64,000 nucleotides of DNA from Nymphaea colorata (Eukaryota; Streptophyta; Magnoliopsida; Nymphaeales; Nymphaeaceae): the NCBI RefSeq assembly GCF_008831285.2, contig NC_045145.1:8366802-8430801 (forward strand), read 5' to 3'. Within the stretch, counting starts at the first letter, position 1, and every line of letters begins with the position of its first letter. Below, piece after piece: positions 9,650-21,166 of this stretch. The notes beneath the pieces were generated by a model. The model ran no database searches, was not told the origin of the DNA, and was given only the letters and a program-made list of their open reading frames with translations. The translations under genes and the position numbers were made by a program.

Positions 9650-10005
9650 TAAAAGAGGACGAGAGAGTGATAGACAACTCAAGCAATTGAATCAATCTCT
9701 TGCGTTAACCTTTGCAAGAGTATTCTTTAGATTATACAGTGTATTGACTAGACGTTACAAAGCTGGAGTTATTTGGCAATAACATTACACAGCTGTACAA
9801 TGTTACAAGGCTGCTATACATATGGTAATATTACAAACGAGGAGTTATGAGTGCAGCTTGAATGTTGAAATCTTTCACTCGTTGAGATGATTCTTGACAT
9901 GGTAATCCTTGATTGCCAATCTTTAGCCGTTGACATCTCTTTCCTTAATAAGATGATTCTTCACACTGTAGCAATCTTCATCCATTGACATGTCTTTCCT
10001 TAACA
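9650..10005 (-). repeat. 3' LTR of copia element 1
   Basis: 356 bp, starting TGTTAAGGAAAG on the minus strand and ending CTCTTTTA. It contains an imperfect internal repeat of ~55-65 bp (GATGATTCTTCACA ... GACATCTCTTTCCTTAA, twice), also present in the other LTR, so it predates the insertion. Confidence 0.9.
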
Positions 10006-10020
10006 TGCTCCCTCAAGCTG
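10006..10020 (-). other. polypurine tract of copia element 1
   Basis: On the minus strand this reads CAGCTTGAGGGAGCA immediately before the 3' LTR, the classical copia second-strand primer site. Confidence 0.8.
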
Positions 10021-10024
10021 AACG

Positions 10025-13000
10025 TTGGATCAACCACGTTTAGCTTGTCTCGAAACAAGTTTAACGAACTAGTGCTAAGAGCTTTCGTCATTCCATCAGC
10101 CAGTTGCTCAACGGAACATATGAATTTAACTTGGATATTTCCTTGATTGACATGATCTCAAGCAAAATGAAAATCCACCTCCACATGTTTAGTTCAAGCA
10201 TAAAAAACTGGATTAGCTACAAGATATAATGCTCCAATGTTGTCACACCAAAGAACGGGTGAAGGTGAGGAATTTATCCCCAATTCTTTGAGAAGTGATT
10301 TTAACCAAAGAAGTTCGGCAGTTGCACACGCCAAGGATTTATATTCCGCTTCAGTGTTGGATCGGGCTACAGTTCGTTGTTTTCTAGATGTCCAAGATAT
10401 GATATTATTTCCTAAGAAAGCAACGAATTCACCTGTAGATTTTCTGTCTTCTGGACTTCCTGCGTAGTCGGCATCTACAAAGGCACAAAGTTGTAACGTT
10501 GACGACGTTTTGAGATGCTATGTATAGTGACTGGTTCCACTCAAGTATCACAAGATTCTTTTAGCCATGATCTGTTGATTTATTGTAGGAGAATGCATGA
10601 ATTGGCAAGCTTGATTGACTACAAATGCTATGTCAGGTCTAGTAAGAGTAGCATATTGTAATGCCCCCACCACACTTCGAATGACGGATCTTCAAAGGAC
10701 ATCGAAGATGATTCTTTGTCTTTACTAGTAATCACTGGTGAAATAGTAGGCTTAACCCTAGCCATATTGGCTTGTTTGATGATATTGGTAATATACGAAT
10801 GTTGACATAGATATAATGAGTGTGCTGTCTGTTTGAGTTCAATCCCAAGAAAGTATGATGAGAATCCAAGATCTTTCACTAAAAATGTATCCTGAAGTTG
10901 TCGAATAACCCAGTCAATAATAAAAGGGGACGGGCCAGTAATGATTATATCATCAACATAAACGAGCACGTAGATGTTGTCTTTGCCTTTGGAATAGATA
11001 AACAATGACACAACTGACAGTGAGATGAAGAAACCAAGAATTTGAAGATGACAACTAAGCCGATGGTACCAAGCTCGTGGGGCTTGTTTGAGGCCATAGA
11101 TGGTTTTTTCCAGTTTGCATACATAAGTAGGATGTTCTTGATCTTCGAAGACTTTAGGTTGAGTCATATACACGTCTTCATCTAGGTAGCCATTAAGAAA
11201 AACATTGTCAAAATCAAGTTGATGAAGAGGCCACCCATATTGTATGACTAAGGAAAGTAAAACCCTAATAGTAGTGGGTTTTACTGTTGGATTGAAGGTT
11301 TTTGAGTAGTCGATGCCTTCTTCTTGAAGGAAACCACGAGCAACAAGTCATGCCTTATGTCTAGCTATGGTCCCATCAACGTTCCATTTAATCTTGTACA
11401 CCCATTTTGACCTAATGACATTAAGACCAGGTCGTGTTGGAACAAGCTGCCACATTTTGTTTTGTTTGAGTGCATCGATCTCTTGTTTCATAGTTTGCTG
11501 CCAATCACTCTGCTTAATTGCTTCGTGGAAGGAGGTTGGTTATTTCTGATCTATCATAGCACAAAATGTTTTCGGTGCCAAGGAACCTGTCATCGACCTG
11601 GTTACCATAGAATGAGTATGCTGAACTGATCGAGTAAAAGATGAGCTCCCTTGTATTGTTTCATTTTCAGCCTCTTGCGTGTCTTCATGACTAGCAAGAT
11701 CGTGTAGGGTAGGATCGGTAAGATTATCATGAGAACATGTTCTAAGAGGTGATGAAGGGCTTTGTTGCCATGGTATGGATGTAGGTACAACATGATCTTG
11801 TGAAGGCGAGATGGACATGTCTTGATGAGAGGCTGAAAAATCAATCACGTGTGGCAAGAAAGAACTAACATATGGAGGTGTTGAAGCATGATTGACTAGT
11901 GAAAGCATATTATCTTGATATGCTGGCTCGATTAGTGAAGGACCCATGTCATGAGAGGTGCTATGTTCAAGATTAACAATTGTACCTTGATTAGTTTGAG
12001 CACTGGGCATCCAGAGAGAAGCATCAAAGGATGTTGATGTCTGTCTAATATACAAATTCTCATAAAAAATCACATGCCGAGAGATAAGTGTCCTTTGAAG
12101 TGTGGCATCATAGCAAATATACCCTTTATGTCTACTTCCATAGCCAAGAAAAATACACTGAGTTGTCTGCGGTTGAAATTTGGTGTTGTTTGATGAAGAG
12201 AAAAGTGGATTCAAAAACTCGTAGATGAGTATAATCGGGCACCCTATCAAACATCAACTGAAAAAGGAGTCTTTCGTTTAAGCTTGAGTGTCGGAAGTCA
12301 ATTGATAATATATACTGCCGTCCTGAAAGATTCAACCCAAAATCTATAATCGAGACCGAAGTCATGTAGCATACTCAAGCCAGTTTCTAAAATATGTCTA
12401 CTTTTCCTTTCAACTATCCCATTCTGCTCAGGCGTATAAGACATGAGAATCGATGAAGGATTCCATGTTCTTCACAAAATGATTCCAATGCTTTGTTGCA
12501 ACATTCGCCTTTATTATCTGATTGAATGGTGGGAATCTTTGAATTCAATTGATTTTTCACTAAGACTTTAAAATTGCAAACACAATCAACCACTTCAGAT
12601 TTTGTCTTTAAAGGAAGTAACCATGAGTAGCGAGAGAAATTATCAACTATCAACAGGAAGTATTTGAAACCATCCTTGGAGAGCACAAGAGCTGATCCCC
12701 AAACGTCCATATGTAAAACTTCAAGAACTCGAGAAGCATGGAAAACAAAAGAAGGAAATGGTTATTAATGCATTTTACCAACAAGACACGATTCACAAAC
12801 CTCTCTTCTAGATGAAGTGTTTATTGAAATTAAACAACTAGAATTTAAAAGATTCACAATCCTTTTATTCGCACGTCCTAACCAACAGTGCCATAGTTCA
12901 TATGAGGCTGCATCATTGTGACATGAAAACCAACTGCTGAATGCTGCCCTTTCTTGATTCTCGCTTGTTTGTTCGCCGATCCTTGATCACAAATTCATAT

Positions 13001-14275
13001 GGTGAGAATTTAAAAATACAGTCATTATCAATAGTAAATTGTTCAACTGATAACAAATTATGAGCAATAGTGGGGATGTGGAGAGTATTCTTTAGTTTAA
13101 ATGAATTTCCATCAACATTGACTAATATATCACCAGTTTGCTTAAAAGAAAAATGAGAACCATTACCAATCATGACGTTCTCTTATCCATCCTGAGGAGC
13201 ATTGTTGTGCATCATATCATCATTTGCTACAATATGATTTGTAGCACATGTATCTGGGTACCAATACTCGTTTAATGAATCTTGCATACTCATGACAGAG
13301 TAGGCTTGCAGAATGTCGTAGCACATACGAGCTGAGTGCCCCTTCCGTCCTCAAAATTGGCAAACAATAGAAGAGCATTGATATTGTGGGCTGGCCATAC
13401 CAGGTCGTTGTTGTGGTTGGGGCTGATTGCCGTGTCTCCGAAACAGATTCCATGGCCACCATGGTTTCTTCTTCCTCGGCCACAAAAAAACCCTTGGCCT
13501 CGACGTTGCCCGTGAAAAACGTTGAACACAGTTTGATTAACAACCTGTTATCCTGGCTGAACAAATTCAGTCAAGTTCATCCATGAAAATGAAAGCTTTG
13601 ATGAGGATGGACCGGTAAGCATGGTTATAAAACTTTTATATTCTGACGACAGTCCATTAAGGGTTACTTGGACTAGATCTTGATCAGAAATTTCTTGACC
13701 AGCAGTGGATAAAGTATCCGAAAGAAACCTGACTTTATCTAAATAAATTTGCATAGACATACTTCTCTTCTTCATAAGAAGCAACTCCTTACGCAGCAAC
13801 ATGATCCTCAAAGGAGACTGAGAACCATATGATTTCTCAAGGGTCAACCAAGCATCATGGGCAGTCTTGGCACGCATGATCTGCCCCAATGTAGCTTCCG
13901 TGACTGTCGCCTTAATCCAGCTTAATGTGAGGCGATCCATCCTTCTCTATGCAACAAATTCTGGATTCACTTCAGTCTTGCCGTCTTTTGTTATCTCCTT
14001 TTGTGGTTTGACTTGAGTCCCATCAATGAACTGAAGAAGATTTTGAGAGTCCATTACTCACTCTAGTTGACTACGCCATAATAGGTAGTTATTTCGGTTG
14101 AGTTTAACCGAGACCAGTGCAGCAGCAGCATTCCATTGGATGAGAGACGTGGCAGCCATGGTACTTCTAGAGGAAGATGGCTAAGGCTGAATATAATGGA
14201 AAACAGAGGTTCCGCCAAAGACAGGCAATGGAAAATCAGGTCGGCGTTCACTTTCCTGGTCAAGCTAGCTGTCAA
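10025..14275 (-). pseudogene. decayed gag-pol of copia element 1
   Basis: Read from 14275 down to ~10025. Gag starts near 14270 and includes SQNLLQFIDGT after a break. The Gag core is 13548-13940. A CCHC knuckle at 13321-13362 reads CQF, stop, GRKGHSARMC: its second Cys codon position is TGA (13351-13353). The protease motif is DTCATNH, with Cys at the usual Gly position. The integrase core (12414-12710: VDNFSRYSWLLPLKTK, IQSDNKGE) is followed by a C-terminal linker (11540-12250: CIFLGYGSRHKGYICYD). Reverse transcriptase (10628-11500) carries KTIYGLKQAPRAWYHRL and the intact YVDDI catalytic motif at ~10955. RNase H (10030-10600) has [15 protein letters not shown] and [15 protein letters not shown]. 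Stops and frameshifts throughout make it non-functional. Confidence 0.9.
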
Positions 14276-15046
14276 GCAGGGGTGTTTTGGAAACTGGACA
14301 CCTAGACGATCACTCGAACCAAGTTTCAGCTCAAGAGAAAAATCCTGGAGTTAACGCCAGGCTCTTGAAGTTCCACTACTTTCTGGAGTATTTTCCCTTG
14401 TTTCACGTTCAGGAGAGGCGGTGCTTCAGACCTTTGGCGTTAGCTCCCCTCAGCTCCAATCAATGCCAAATTTTGCCCAAGGATCTCCAAGATAACTAGC
14501 TTTCAGATGGTATACTGCCCGACAACTGATAACCATAGAGAATCTCACAAGAAGTGACTGATCTGCTGCTGGTCACCGGCAGACTACGTTCTCAGGCCTC
14601 TGCAACACCAGAAAACCAGTTAGTAAAGCAAAATTTGTATCTCCTCAACACCTGCTCCAAAAAATCTGAAAATTGGTATGGAGATTCCTCAAGGGGAGAT
14701 GATTCCAACAAGCCCTTGCTTGACCCCTATCGTCACCGGAGCTGAAAACGCCGACCAATTTTGTGTCCAGTTTTCCGGCGGTCAATGCTCTATTCTGCAA
14801 TTAAGGCACAGGAGATGGTTCAGGAGAGGTGGTCGGAAGTCAGGAGGTTACGGCCGGCTCAGGCGATGATTTTGGGCAAGGATGGGCTCCTTCGAACCTC
14901 AACGAGCAGGGAATGGTGTGCAGATGAACATGAATGCTGAAAAAAAAAACTATGGCTGAAAAGAGGAGCAACCAGGACTTGCATAAAAGAGGCCTATGTG
15001 ATGACGGTACAGAGGAATCAAGGCTGCGTATGGAAACACGCAAGTG
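14276..15046 (-). other. 5' leader of copia element 1
   Basis: Untranslated region between PBS and gag. It carries several small open frames on both strands without recognisable domains. Confidence 0.6.
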
Positions 15047-15058
15047 CCTCTAATACCA
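15047..15058 (-). other. primer binding site of copia element 1
   Basis: TGGTATTAGAGG on the minus strand directly follows the 5' LTR; it resembles the initiator-methionine tRNA type used by many plant copia elements. Confidence 0.8.
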
Positions 15059-15413
15059 TAAAAGAGGATGAGATAGAGAGACAACTTAGGCAATTGAATC
15101 AATCTCTTGCGTTAAGCTTTGCAAGAGTATTCTTTACATTATATAGTGTATTGACTAGACGTTATAAAGCTAGAGTTATTTGGCAATAACAATACACAAC
15201 TATACAATGTTACAAGGCTGCTATACATATGGTAATATTACAAATGAGAAGTTATGTGTGCAGCTTGAATGTTGAAATCTATCCCTCGTTGAGATGATTC
15301 TTCACACGGTAATCCTTGATTGCCAATCTTTAGCCGTTGACATCTCTTTCCTTAATAAGATGATTCTTCACATGGTAGCCAATCTTCATCCGTTGACATC
15401 TCTTTCCTTAACA
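15059..15413 (-). repeat. 5' LTR of copia element 1
   Basis: 355 bp, paired with 9650-10005. On the plus strand it runs from TAAAAGAGGATG to TTTCCTTAACA. The flanking 5 bases (GCTCT, 15414-15418) match the left target duplication at 4 of 5 positions. Confidence 0.9.
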
Positions 15414-15418
15414 GCTCT

Positions 15419-17444
15419 GACGTTGAAGGTGGCGTGGAAGCTTCATAGACAAGAAAAACGGATGGTTAGTTAGGCCATGGATAAAAATTGCCCAAAAATC
15501 AAGGGGATGTGGGTGTGTATATGCCTAGTCTACTCAACGACAAGAATTGGGATATAGATTTGGTAATGCCACACATACACGGGAAGCCACCTCTCGCCTA
15601 CTATTTCAGCTTCTCCCTTTGCAGGCTAGGTAATTAACTTGCCTAGACCTCTCTGTCTCTCCCTCTCAATCGCCTTCTTTCTCTCCCTCACAATCGCCTT
15701 CCTCCTTTGCAGGCTAGATAAATTAACTTACTGTTAGAAGGTGTCTTTTCTCTGCTGGGATTCGTCAGGCATGTGATCGACAATGCGTTTGATTATATTC
15801 TTGTCTCTGTGTGCATTAGAACTCAAACCATAAGCTACTTAGCTGTTTTGTCCTTCTTTCAGTGTGGCTTTTGTTTTACATTGAGGATCATGTTTACTTA
15901 GGCCCCGCCATACCCACACTCCTGTACCCAAGAATTTTTTAGTGATACCTGTCAACATTGAATCCTTTTCAGCTAACTTATATGCATAGTTATTTATTAA
16001 TTTTATGGATGTGTAAGGGTAAATGGGGGTTTTGGTGGGGAAGTCTAGAAGAAACTGAATTTTTGGAATTTCAAGGATTTCTAGACATTGAAGTGCATGT
16101 TCACCAGTTTACTGATTCTTGTTCTGGTTAGACTCGACCAGAGATGCCCTATACATCTGTTCCCATTTTAGTTGTAGAAATTTTTCCATCTCCACAGACT
16201 CAACACTCTCTATTTATAGCTAACTGCAATCTATAGTTATATTTAAAATTTCTCTAGGTGAGGCCAGAAAAACATGTCACTTTATGCACAACCAATTGAA
16301 ATTGGATCTAGATAGTTGATCCATGTTGAACCCACTACATAGGTTGGAGGTTTATGGTTTTTAAATGAGGCCAAGACCAAATGTCAGATCTGATTGAAAT
16401 CAACAAACTTCACATTAGGCATGTCATACAAACATACGCCTTAGACAGATCCAACTGGTTAACTGTTTGGGTCTAACTGACGCATGGTAATTGTTCACTG
16501 GGAAAAAGCCTATCAACTATTTAGCTTTTTTTGATGTTTTAGAAATGGATAGAACATACAAATATAAAAAAAGGAATTCCATGATGAACAGCCATGCATT
16601 TATATCCTACCAAATTGAAAATGAAATGGTGATTTATGCATTAGAGATTTAAAATAATATGGTGTTGTGTGCATCATTGCATCAAGCATCAGCAACAGAG
16701 GGCTCCATTGAGGCCATTCTTGGGGAAAGACCATAAAAGGGAGAAATAGAAACTTGCGGTTGTGTGGAATTATTTACAAACTGATTAATGGGTAGGGGAA
16801 CACAAAACCTCTAATTGGTGGCTAGATTGTGAAGGGAGCCGGATGCAGAAGGTAAGCTATTTATATTTCAGCGGTTGTTGTCAATGAATGGGTCAATTTG
16901 TAGAAGCATGAAGTTGACCAGTGGACACTGCAAGGTGGACTGAATTATGTAGTTTTATAGGTGCATATGTCCACATGCCCTGATTTTGATGAAAAATTCC
17001 GCATACTATGAAGTATAATGTAAATTAGATGATCACTCAAGTATGCAATATCTCATTTTATACTGGACTCAGCCAACCACCTTAGATAAGAGCCAATTTT
17101 GTTGAGGTAGGTGGCTTAGTGTCACCATGATCACTTCTGCCAGCAGTAGTAGGTGCGTTCGAACCTAGATGACAAACAAAAAAATGTAGTTTGAAAGCCA
17201 ATAAATCAAGCAATATTTATGAACATAATACAAATTATTTAGCGAAATGGGTTATATACGCCACCGACATGCACAAAAATTTTGTGCACGTCTGCTAATC
17301 ATTTGTCCAACGTGTTTTGTAGTAGTAAATCATAAGCCGATTCGACCCATGTCTAGGTCATAGTGAATCGATAGGTGGAGTCGACATACAAGAATGCAAG
17401 AATAATTGCGATAGTTTGCATGTGAACACCAATATATCCATTTG
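15419..17444. other. no gene recognised
   Basis: About 2 kb of AT-rich sequence with a CT-rich stretch at 15650-15715 in which CTCTCCCTC(T/A)CAATCGCCTTC occurs twice. No open frame with a domain, no RNA gene and no repeat partner in this window was found. Confidence 0.45.
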
Positions 17445-18086
17445 TGTAACACCCCAAAATTTAGTCCTGTATTGAAGATTGTGAAAGATCTTCAACGAGC
17501 TTATAAAGGGAGTTATTAAATACATAGTTGTCTTGTTTCCTAATTTTTTTGGGGTTAGAGCTGAAACTACTAGGGGGTGGGTTGGGATCTGCCGAACTAG
17601 GGGTCCGAGCCTAGAAGTGGGTCAGGTTGTTATAGTGGTATTAGAGCCGGTTCAACACTCGGACCTAGAGTCCCACACAAGTGGACGCATGTGCCTTAAG
17701 GGGGATTGTAACACCCCAAAAATTTAGGCATGTATTAAAGATTGTGAGAGATCTTTAAGGGCTTATAAAGGGGGTTATTAAATACAAAGTTGTCATATTT
17801 TCTAATCTATTTGGGGTTGGAGCTAAAATTACTGCCAATTCAACACTCGGACCTAGGGTCTCACATGCACGGGTGCGTGTTTCTTAAGGGTGGTGGATTC
17901 TAACACCCCAAAAGTTTAGTCCCATATTGAAGATTGTAAGAGATCTTCAAGGGCTTATAAAGGGGGTTATTAAATAGATGATTGTCATGTTTCCTACCCT
18001 TTTTGGGGTTAGAGCCGAAACTACTAAGGGGTGGGTTGGGATCCACCGAACCAGGGCCCGAGCCTAGAAGTGGGTCGGTTGTTACA
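17445..18086 (+). mobile_element. TRIM-like LTR element, tandem LTR-internal-LTR-internal-LTR
   Basis: Three LTR copies start TG(T/C)TAAC- or TCTAACACCCC and share a TATA-like CTTATAAAGGG. LTR1 is 17445-17634 (190 bp); LTR2 is 17707 to ~17836, missing its last ~60 bp; LTR3 is 17899-18086 (188 bp, ending GTTGTTACA). After LTR1 comes a PBS, TGGTATTAGAGCCGGTT (17636-17652). Internal region 1 is only 72 bp and ends in CCTTAAGGGGGAT, a polypurine tract just before LTR2. Internal region 2 lost its PBS in the same deletion that trimmed LTR2. Very short LTRs, an internal region with no coding capacity, and intact PBS/PPT are the definition of a terminal-repeat retrotransposon in miniature. No target duplication was found (ATTTG left, GCTGG right). 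Confidence 0.8.
17636..17652 (+). other. primer binding site of the TRIM-like element
   Basis: TGGTATTAGAGCCGGTT lies two bases after LTR1 and resembles the initiator-Met tRNA primer site used by many plant LTR elements. The second internal region lacks it. Confidence 0.75.
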
Positions 18087-18199
18087 GCTGGATGGAAAAA
18101 TTGTTTTTCGAACAAAGCAGGCAAAAACAAAACTTCATCAGTCGCCAAGCAAGCAAAGGCAGTTGAAAGTGAGTTCTGTATAATCTACTTTGAAGGTTA

Positions 18200-18340
18200 C
18201 CAGCAGAGGGAGCAGTTCTTGTTATCAGTCAAAGAAGGAGCAGAAGGTCGTTGATTGGAGCAAGCGGAGTCGTCAAGGAAAAGGGAGCAGAAGGTCATCG
18301 ATTAGAGCGAGCAGAGGTGGTAAAGGTTTGCAGAAGGTCA
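18200..18340 (+). repeat. ~47-bp imperfect tandem repeat
   Basis: Units begin with GAGCAGAAGGTC(G/A)T(T/C)GATT at ~18237 and ~18284; a partial third unit begins TTGCAGAAGGTCAT at ~18330. Open frames across it carry no domain. Confidence 0.55.
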
Positions 18341-18351
18341 TTTCCTCATCT

Positions 18352-19890
18352 TTATTTGTTCACACTCTTAAATAATTATCTCATATCTATTCGTTTATCT
18401 CTTTATACATGCATTGTTGTCTTATTATCTCATATCTGTTCATTTCTCTCATACTCTATACATGCAATGTTATCCCATTATCTCATATCTGTTCATTTAT
18501 CTCTTACTCTATGCACATTGTTGGATTGAGTTGTCTCCTCCACCACAATCCACAGCAATATGAGATTTCCCACCTCCATCACTATCTGCACATGGAGAAA
18601 TCTACCCGTGTCCATTCTCATCCACATATGCTTATCTTGTCCCATCATCTTCATCTTCATCATCACCAGCACCAGCACCAGCACCAACTCCATTGGAGGA
18701 GCTTGCTCAGAAGAAGATCCATAGCAAATGACACCAAGAGCATATTGGTAGTGACATCTGAAGGAAACAAGCCCAGGACCATGCAGAGACTATAGGCCAG
18801 CATCTTATTTTCGATAGGGAAGTGAAATTGTTGGTAGCAATAAACACGATAATTAGACATATTGCCATTTTGACTCGCAACATTAAAGAATTGAATCATA
18901 ATCTGCCAAAAACAAAACTGCATGAACAAGATGATAAAAAATAAATGTATTTTTATTAATAATGACTGCCTTTGTTGGTGCATTTATAATTTGTTAAAAG
19001 GAACGTGTGTCCATGGTATGAATTGAGGTAAGAGCTTCTTAATTATGTTAAGCTGTATGTGAATGGTGTGAGATAAAAATGTCAATGAATGGTATGAGAT
19101 AACGAATATCTATCAAAGGACTTTCCACTTATACCCCTTGAGTTATATGCTTGTAAAGTGCTGTTGCATTATTTCATTATCTCATAACCATTTGTTTATC
19201 AACTAGAGACACATTGTTATCTTATAACTATATTGTTATCTTAAACACATTAGTTAGGCACGTTAATTAAACCATCCCATTTTGTTATCACATTATCATA
19301 TATATATATTTGTTTATCTCATACTTTGGAGATGTGTTGTTTATATCTATATTGTTATCTTAGATGTGTTAGTTGTTAGGTGCATTAATTGATCCATCTC
19401 ATTTTGTTATCCCATTATCTCATATCCAATTGTTTATCTCCTACTATGGAGGCACATTGTTATGTTATGTTATGTCTGTGTCATCATTTTAGGTGCATTA
19501 GTTAGACGTATTAACTGAACCATCCCGTTTTGCAGTATCTCTTATTTGTTTATCTCATATTCTGCAAAGACACATTGTTATCTTATATTTGTGTCGTATC
19601 TTTGATGCCTTAATCAATCCATCCCATGTCGTTATTGCATTATCACACGTCCAATTGTTTATCTCCTGCGCTCATAATGGCATTGTTATCTTATATTTGT
19701 TTTATTATCTTAGAAGTGTTAATCGATCACACGTTATCTCATATCCATTTGTTTATCTCTTACTCTGAACACATGTTGTTATCGTATATCTGTTTTGTTA
19801 TTTGAGACACGTTAATTGATACATTCAATTTCTTTATCTTTGGCAGCATCCATGGTGTGAGATGAGATAAGGACTATTTAAAAATGGTAT
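18352..19890 (+). repeat. TTATCTCATA tandem array in two blocks
   Basis: Block 1 (18352-18529) has about three units of TTATCTCATATCTGTTCATTT type. Block 2 (~19030-19890) has about six degenerate units of ~95-125 bp with TTATCTCATATCCATTTG, TTTATCTC, ACATTGTTATCTTA and GTTAATTGATCCATC; unit starts fall near 19177, 19290, 19412, 19535, 19640 and 19733. Both edges of block 2 carry the inverse word (GTGTGAGATAA near 19068, GAGATGAGATAAGG near 19858), as the copy at 1520-1830 also does. Between the blocks, 18645-18690 holds a short CAGCACCAG run. Possibly the subterminal repeats of a DNA transposon; not proven. Confidence 0.65.
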
Positions 19891-21166
19891 GGACCGTCTG
19901 TCCATGTCATTGCTTTTTGTTTTCTACTTCACTTTGTTCGATGTAAAAATACACTGTTCATGTCATTGCTTTCTATTTTATTCTCCTTCATGCATTTTCT
20001 ATTTGCAGCCCATGATTTAACGCAGTTCACCAAGCCATCACACATCTTCTTATGATATGTGGTATATCATCTTGTGAAGAAAGCAACCTATCATTGAACA
20101 AGAAAACAACATCATGAATGAAATATGAAACGTCTATCTGCTACAAAAGCAATCAAAAGCATGTTTGTTGCCATTGTAGATTGTTTTCATGTATTTGATG
20201 ATGAAAATGCTCCATTTGTATCCATGATTCCCATGGGGAGCTTCGTTCTTATGAAAAAAGTGCAGCTGAGACATGTTCATCATGCACTCACTCTGTAAGA
20301 ATTCATTCACAAAAATCAAATCAAGATATACTGATCTATAAATTTCCATTCAATTGTAGTATAAGCAAGCAGTCTTTTGCATGATGAAAATGTATTGTAC
20401 CCAATGATGACACACTTTCCATAGTGTAGAAGCATGACATGCAGTATAAAATGTCGCACGTAAGTGAAAATAAAGTGTGCTAGATTGAGGTGAGAATGTC
20501 TAATGCATCTGTTGATAATCAATTGAGTAGAAACTACTTCAAATGAGTACAACAAAACCAGAACCAAAGGGCATCCGGTGGACTGTGCTCTGTATAATAT
20601 AATACAAAGTCATTAAGAATATATCAATAACAAACAAACAATAAATGTATTGCGAAAACTAAACTACAAACAAACGATAGTATTGCGAAAACTAAACTAC
20701 CACGGTAACAGGACTAAAAATGTAGTACTTTTCATTTGCTACCCTTTGTTGCATTAACTCTATTGCATCGTGCAAAACCTTGAAGAGAAGACAAATGATA
20801 TAAATGATTCACCTACCATATTCCCTTACGATATGAGGCAATAGAGTACTTATGATATTACTTATCCAGTTGTTTAGGCTTATTTCATGGATAATCCACG
20901 GTATCTCATCACTAAACAGCTTCTATTTCTCCTTCTTCATTGCTCTCACCTTCTCAAATGGAATATTATGTTGGAGACTCTCTTCTAGTTATAAATATAA
21001 TCCAAATTCTTTTTGCCACGACACATTTAATGCATTTTCATGCGACAATACACTGATCGGCAATGACATTGCTAAAACAAAAGCATGAGAAAGGACATAT
21101 CACCGTTTGCTTGCGTATATTGGGTTAAGTTGTCTAATATATGTAAAGCATGCTTAACGAAGCAGA
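19891..21166. other. no gene recognised
   Basis: AT-rich sequence. ACAAACAAACRATA-type words and GTATTGCGAAAACTAAACTAC occur twice around 20648-20700, a short tandem duplication. No coding domain. Confidence 0.45.

Larger units (their letters stand above)
9650..15413 (-). mobile_element. copia element 1: full-length, inactivated Ty1/copia retrotransposon
   Basis: A complete 5.76 kb element on the minus strand. The 5' LTR is 15059-15413; the PBS is 15047-15058 (read TGGTATTAGAGG, the usual initiator-Met tRNA type). Gag, protease, integrase, reverse transcriptase and RNase H follow in Ty1/copia order. The polypurine tract is at 10006-10020 and the 3' LTR at 9650-10005. The LTRs differ at roughly 27 of 356 positions by eye (~92% identity), so it is not a recent insertion. 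Many stops and frameshifts interrupt the polyprotein. The left end lies 300 bp from another copia fragment of a different family. Confidence 0.92.

Noticed and set aside
17445-18086. Cassandra-type TRIM carrying 5S rRNA sequence
   Set aside because: The size class fits, but none of the 5S internal promoter words could be found in the LTRs.
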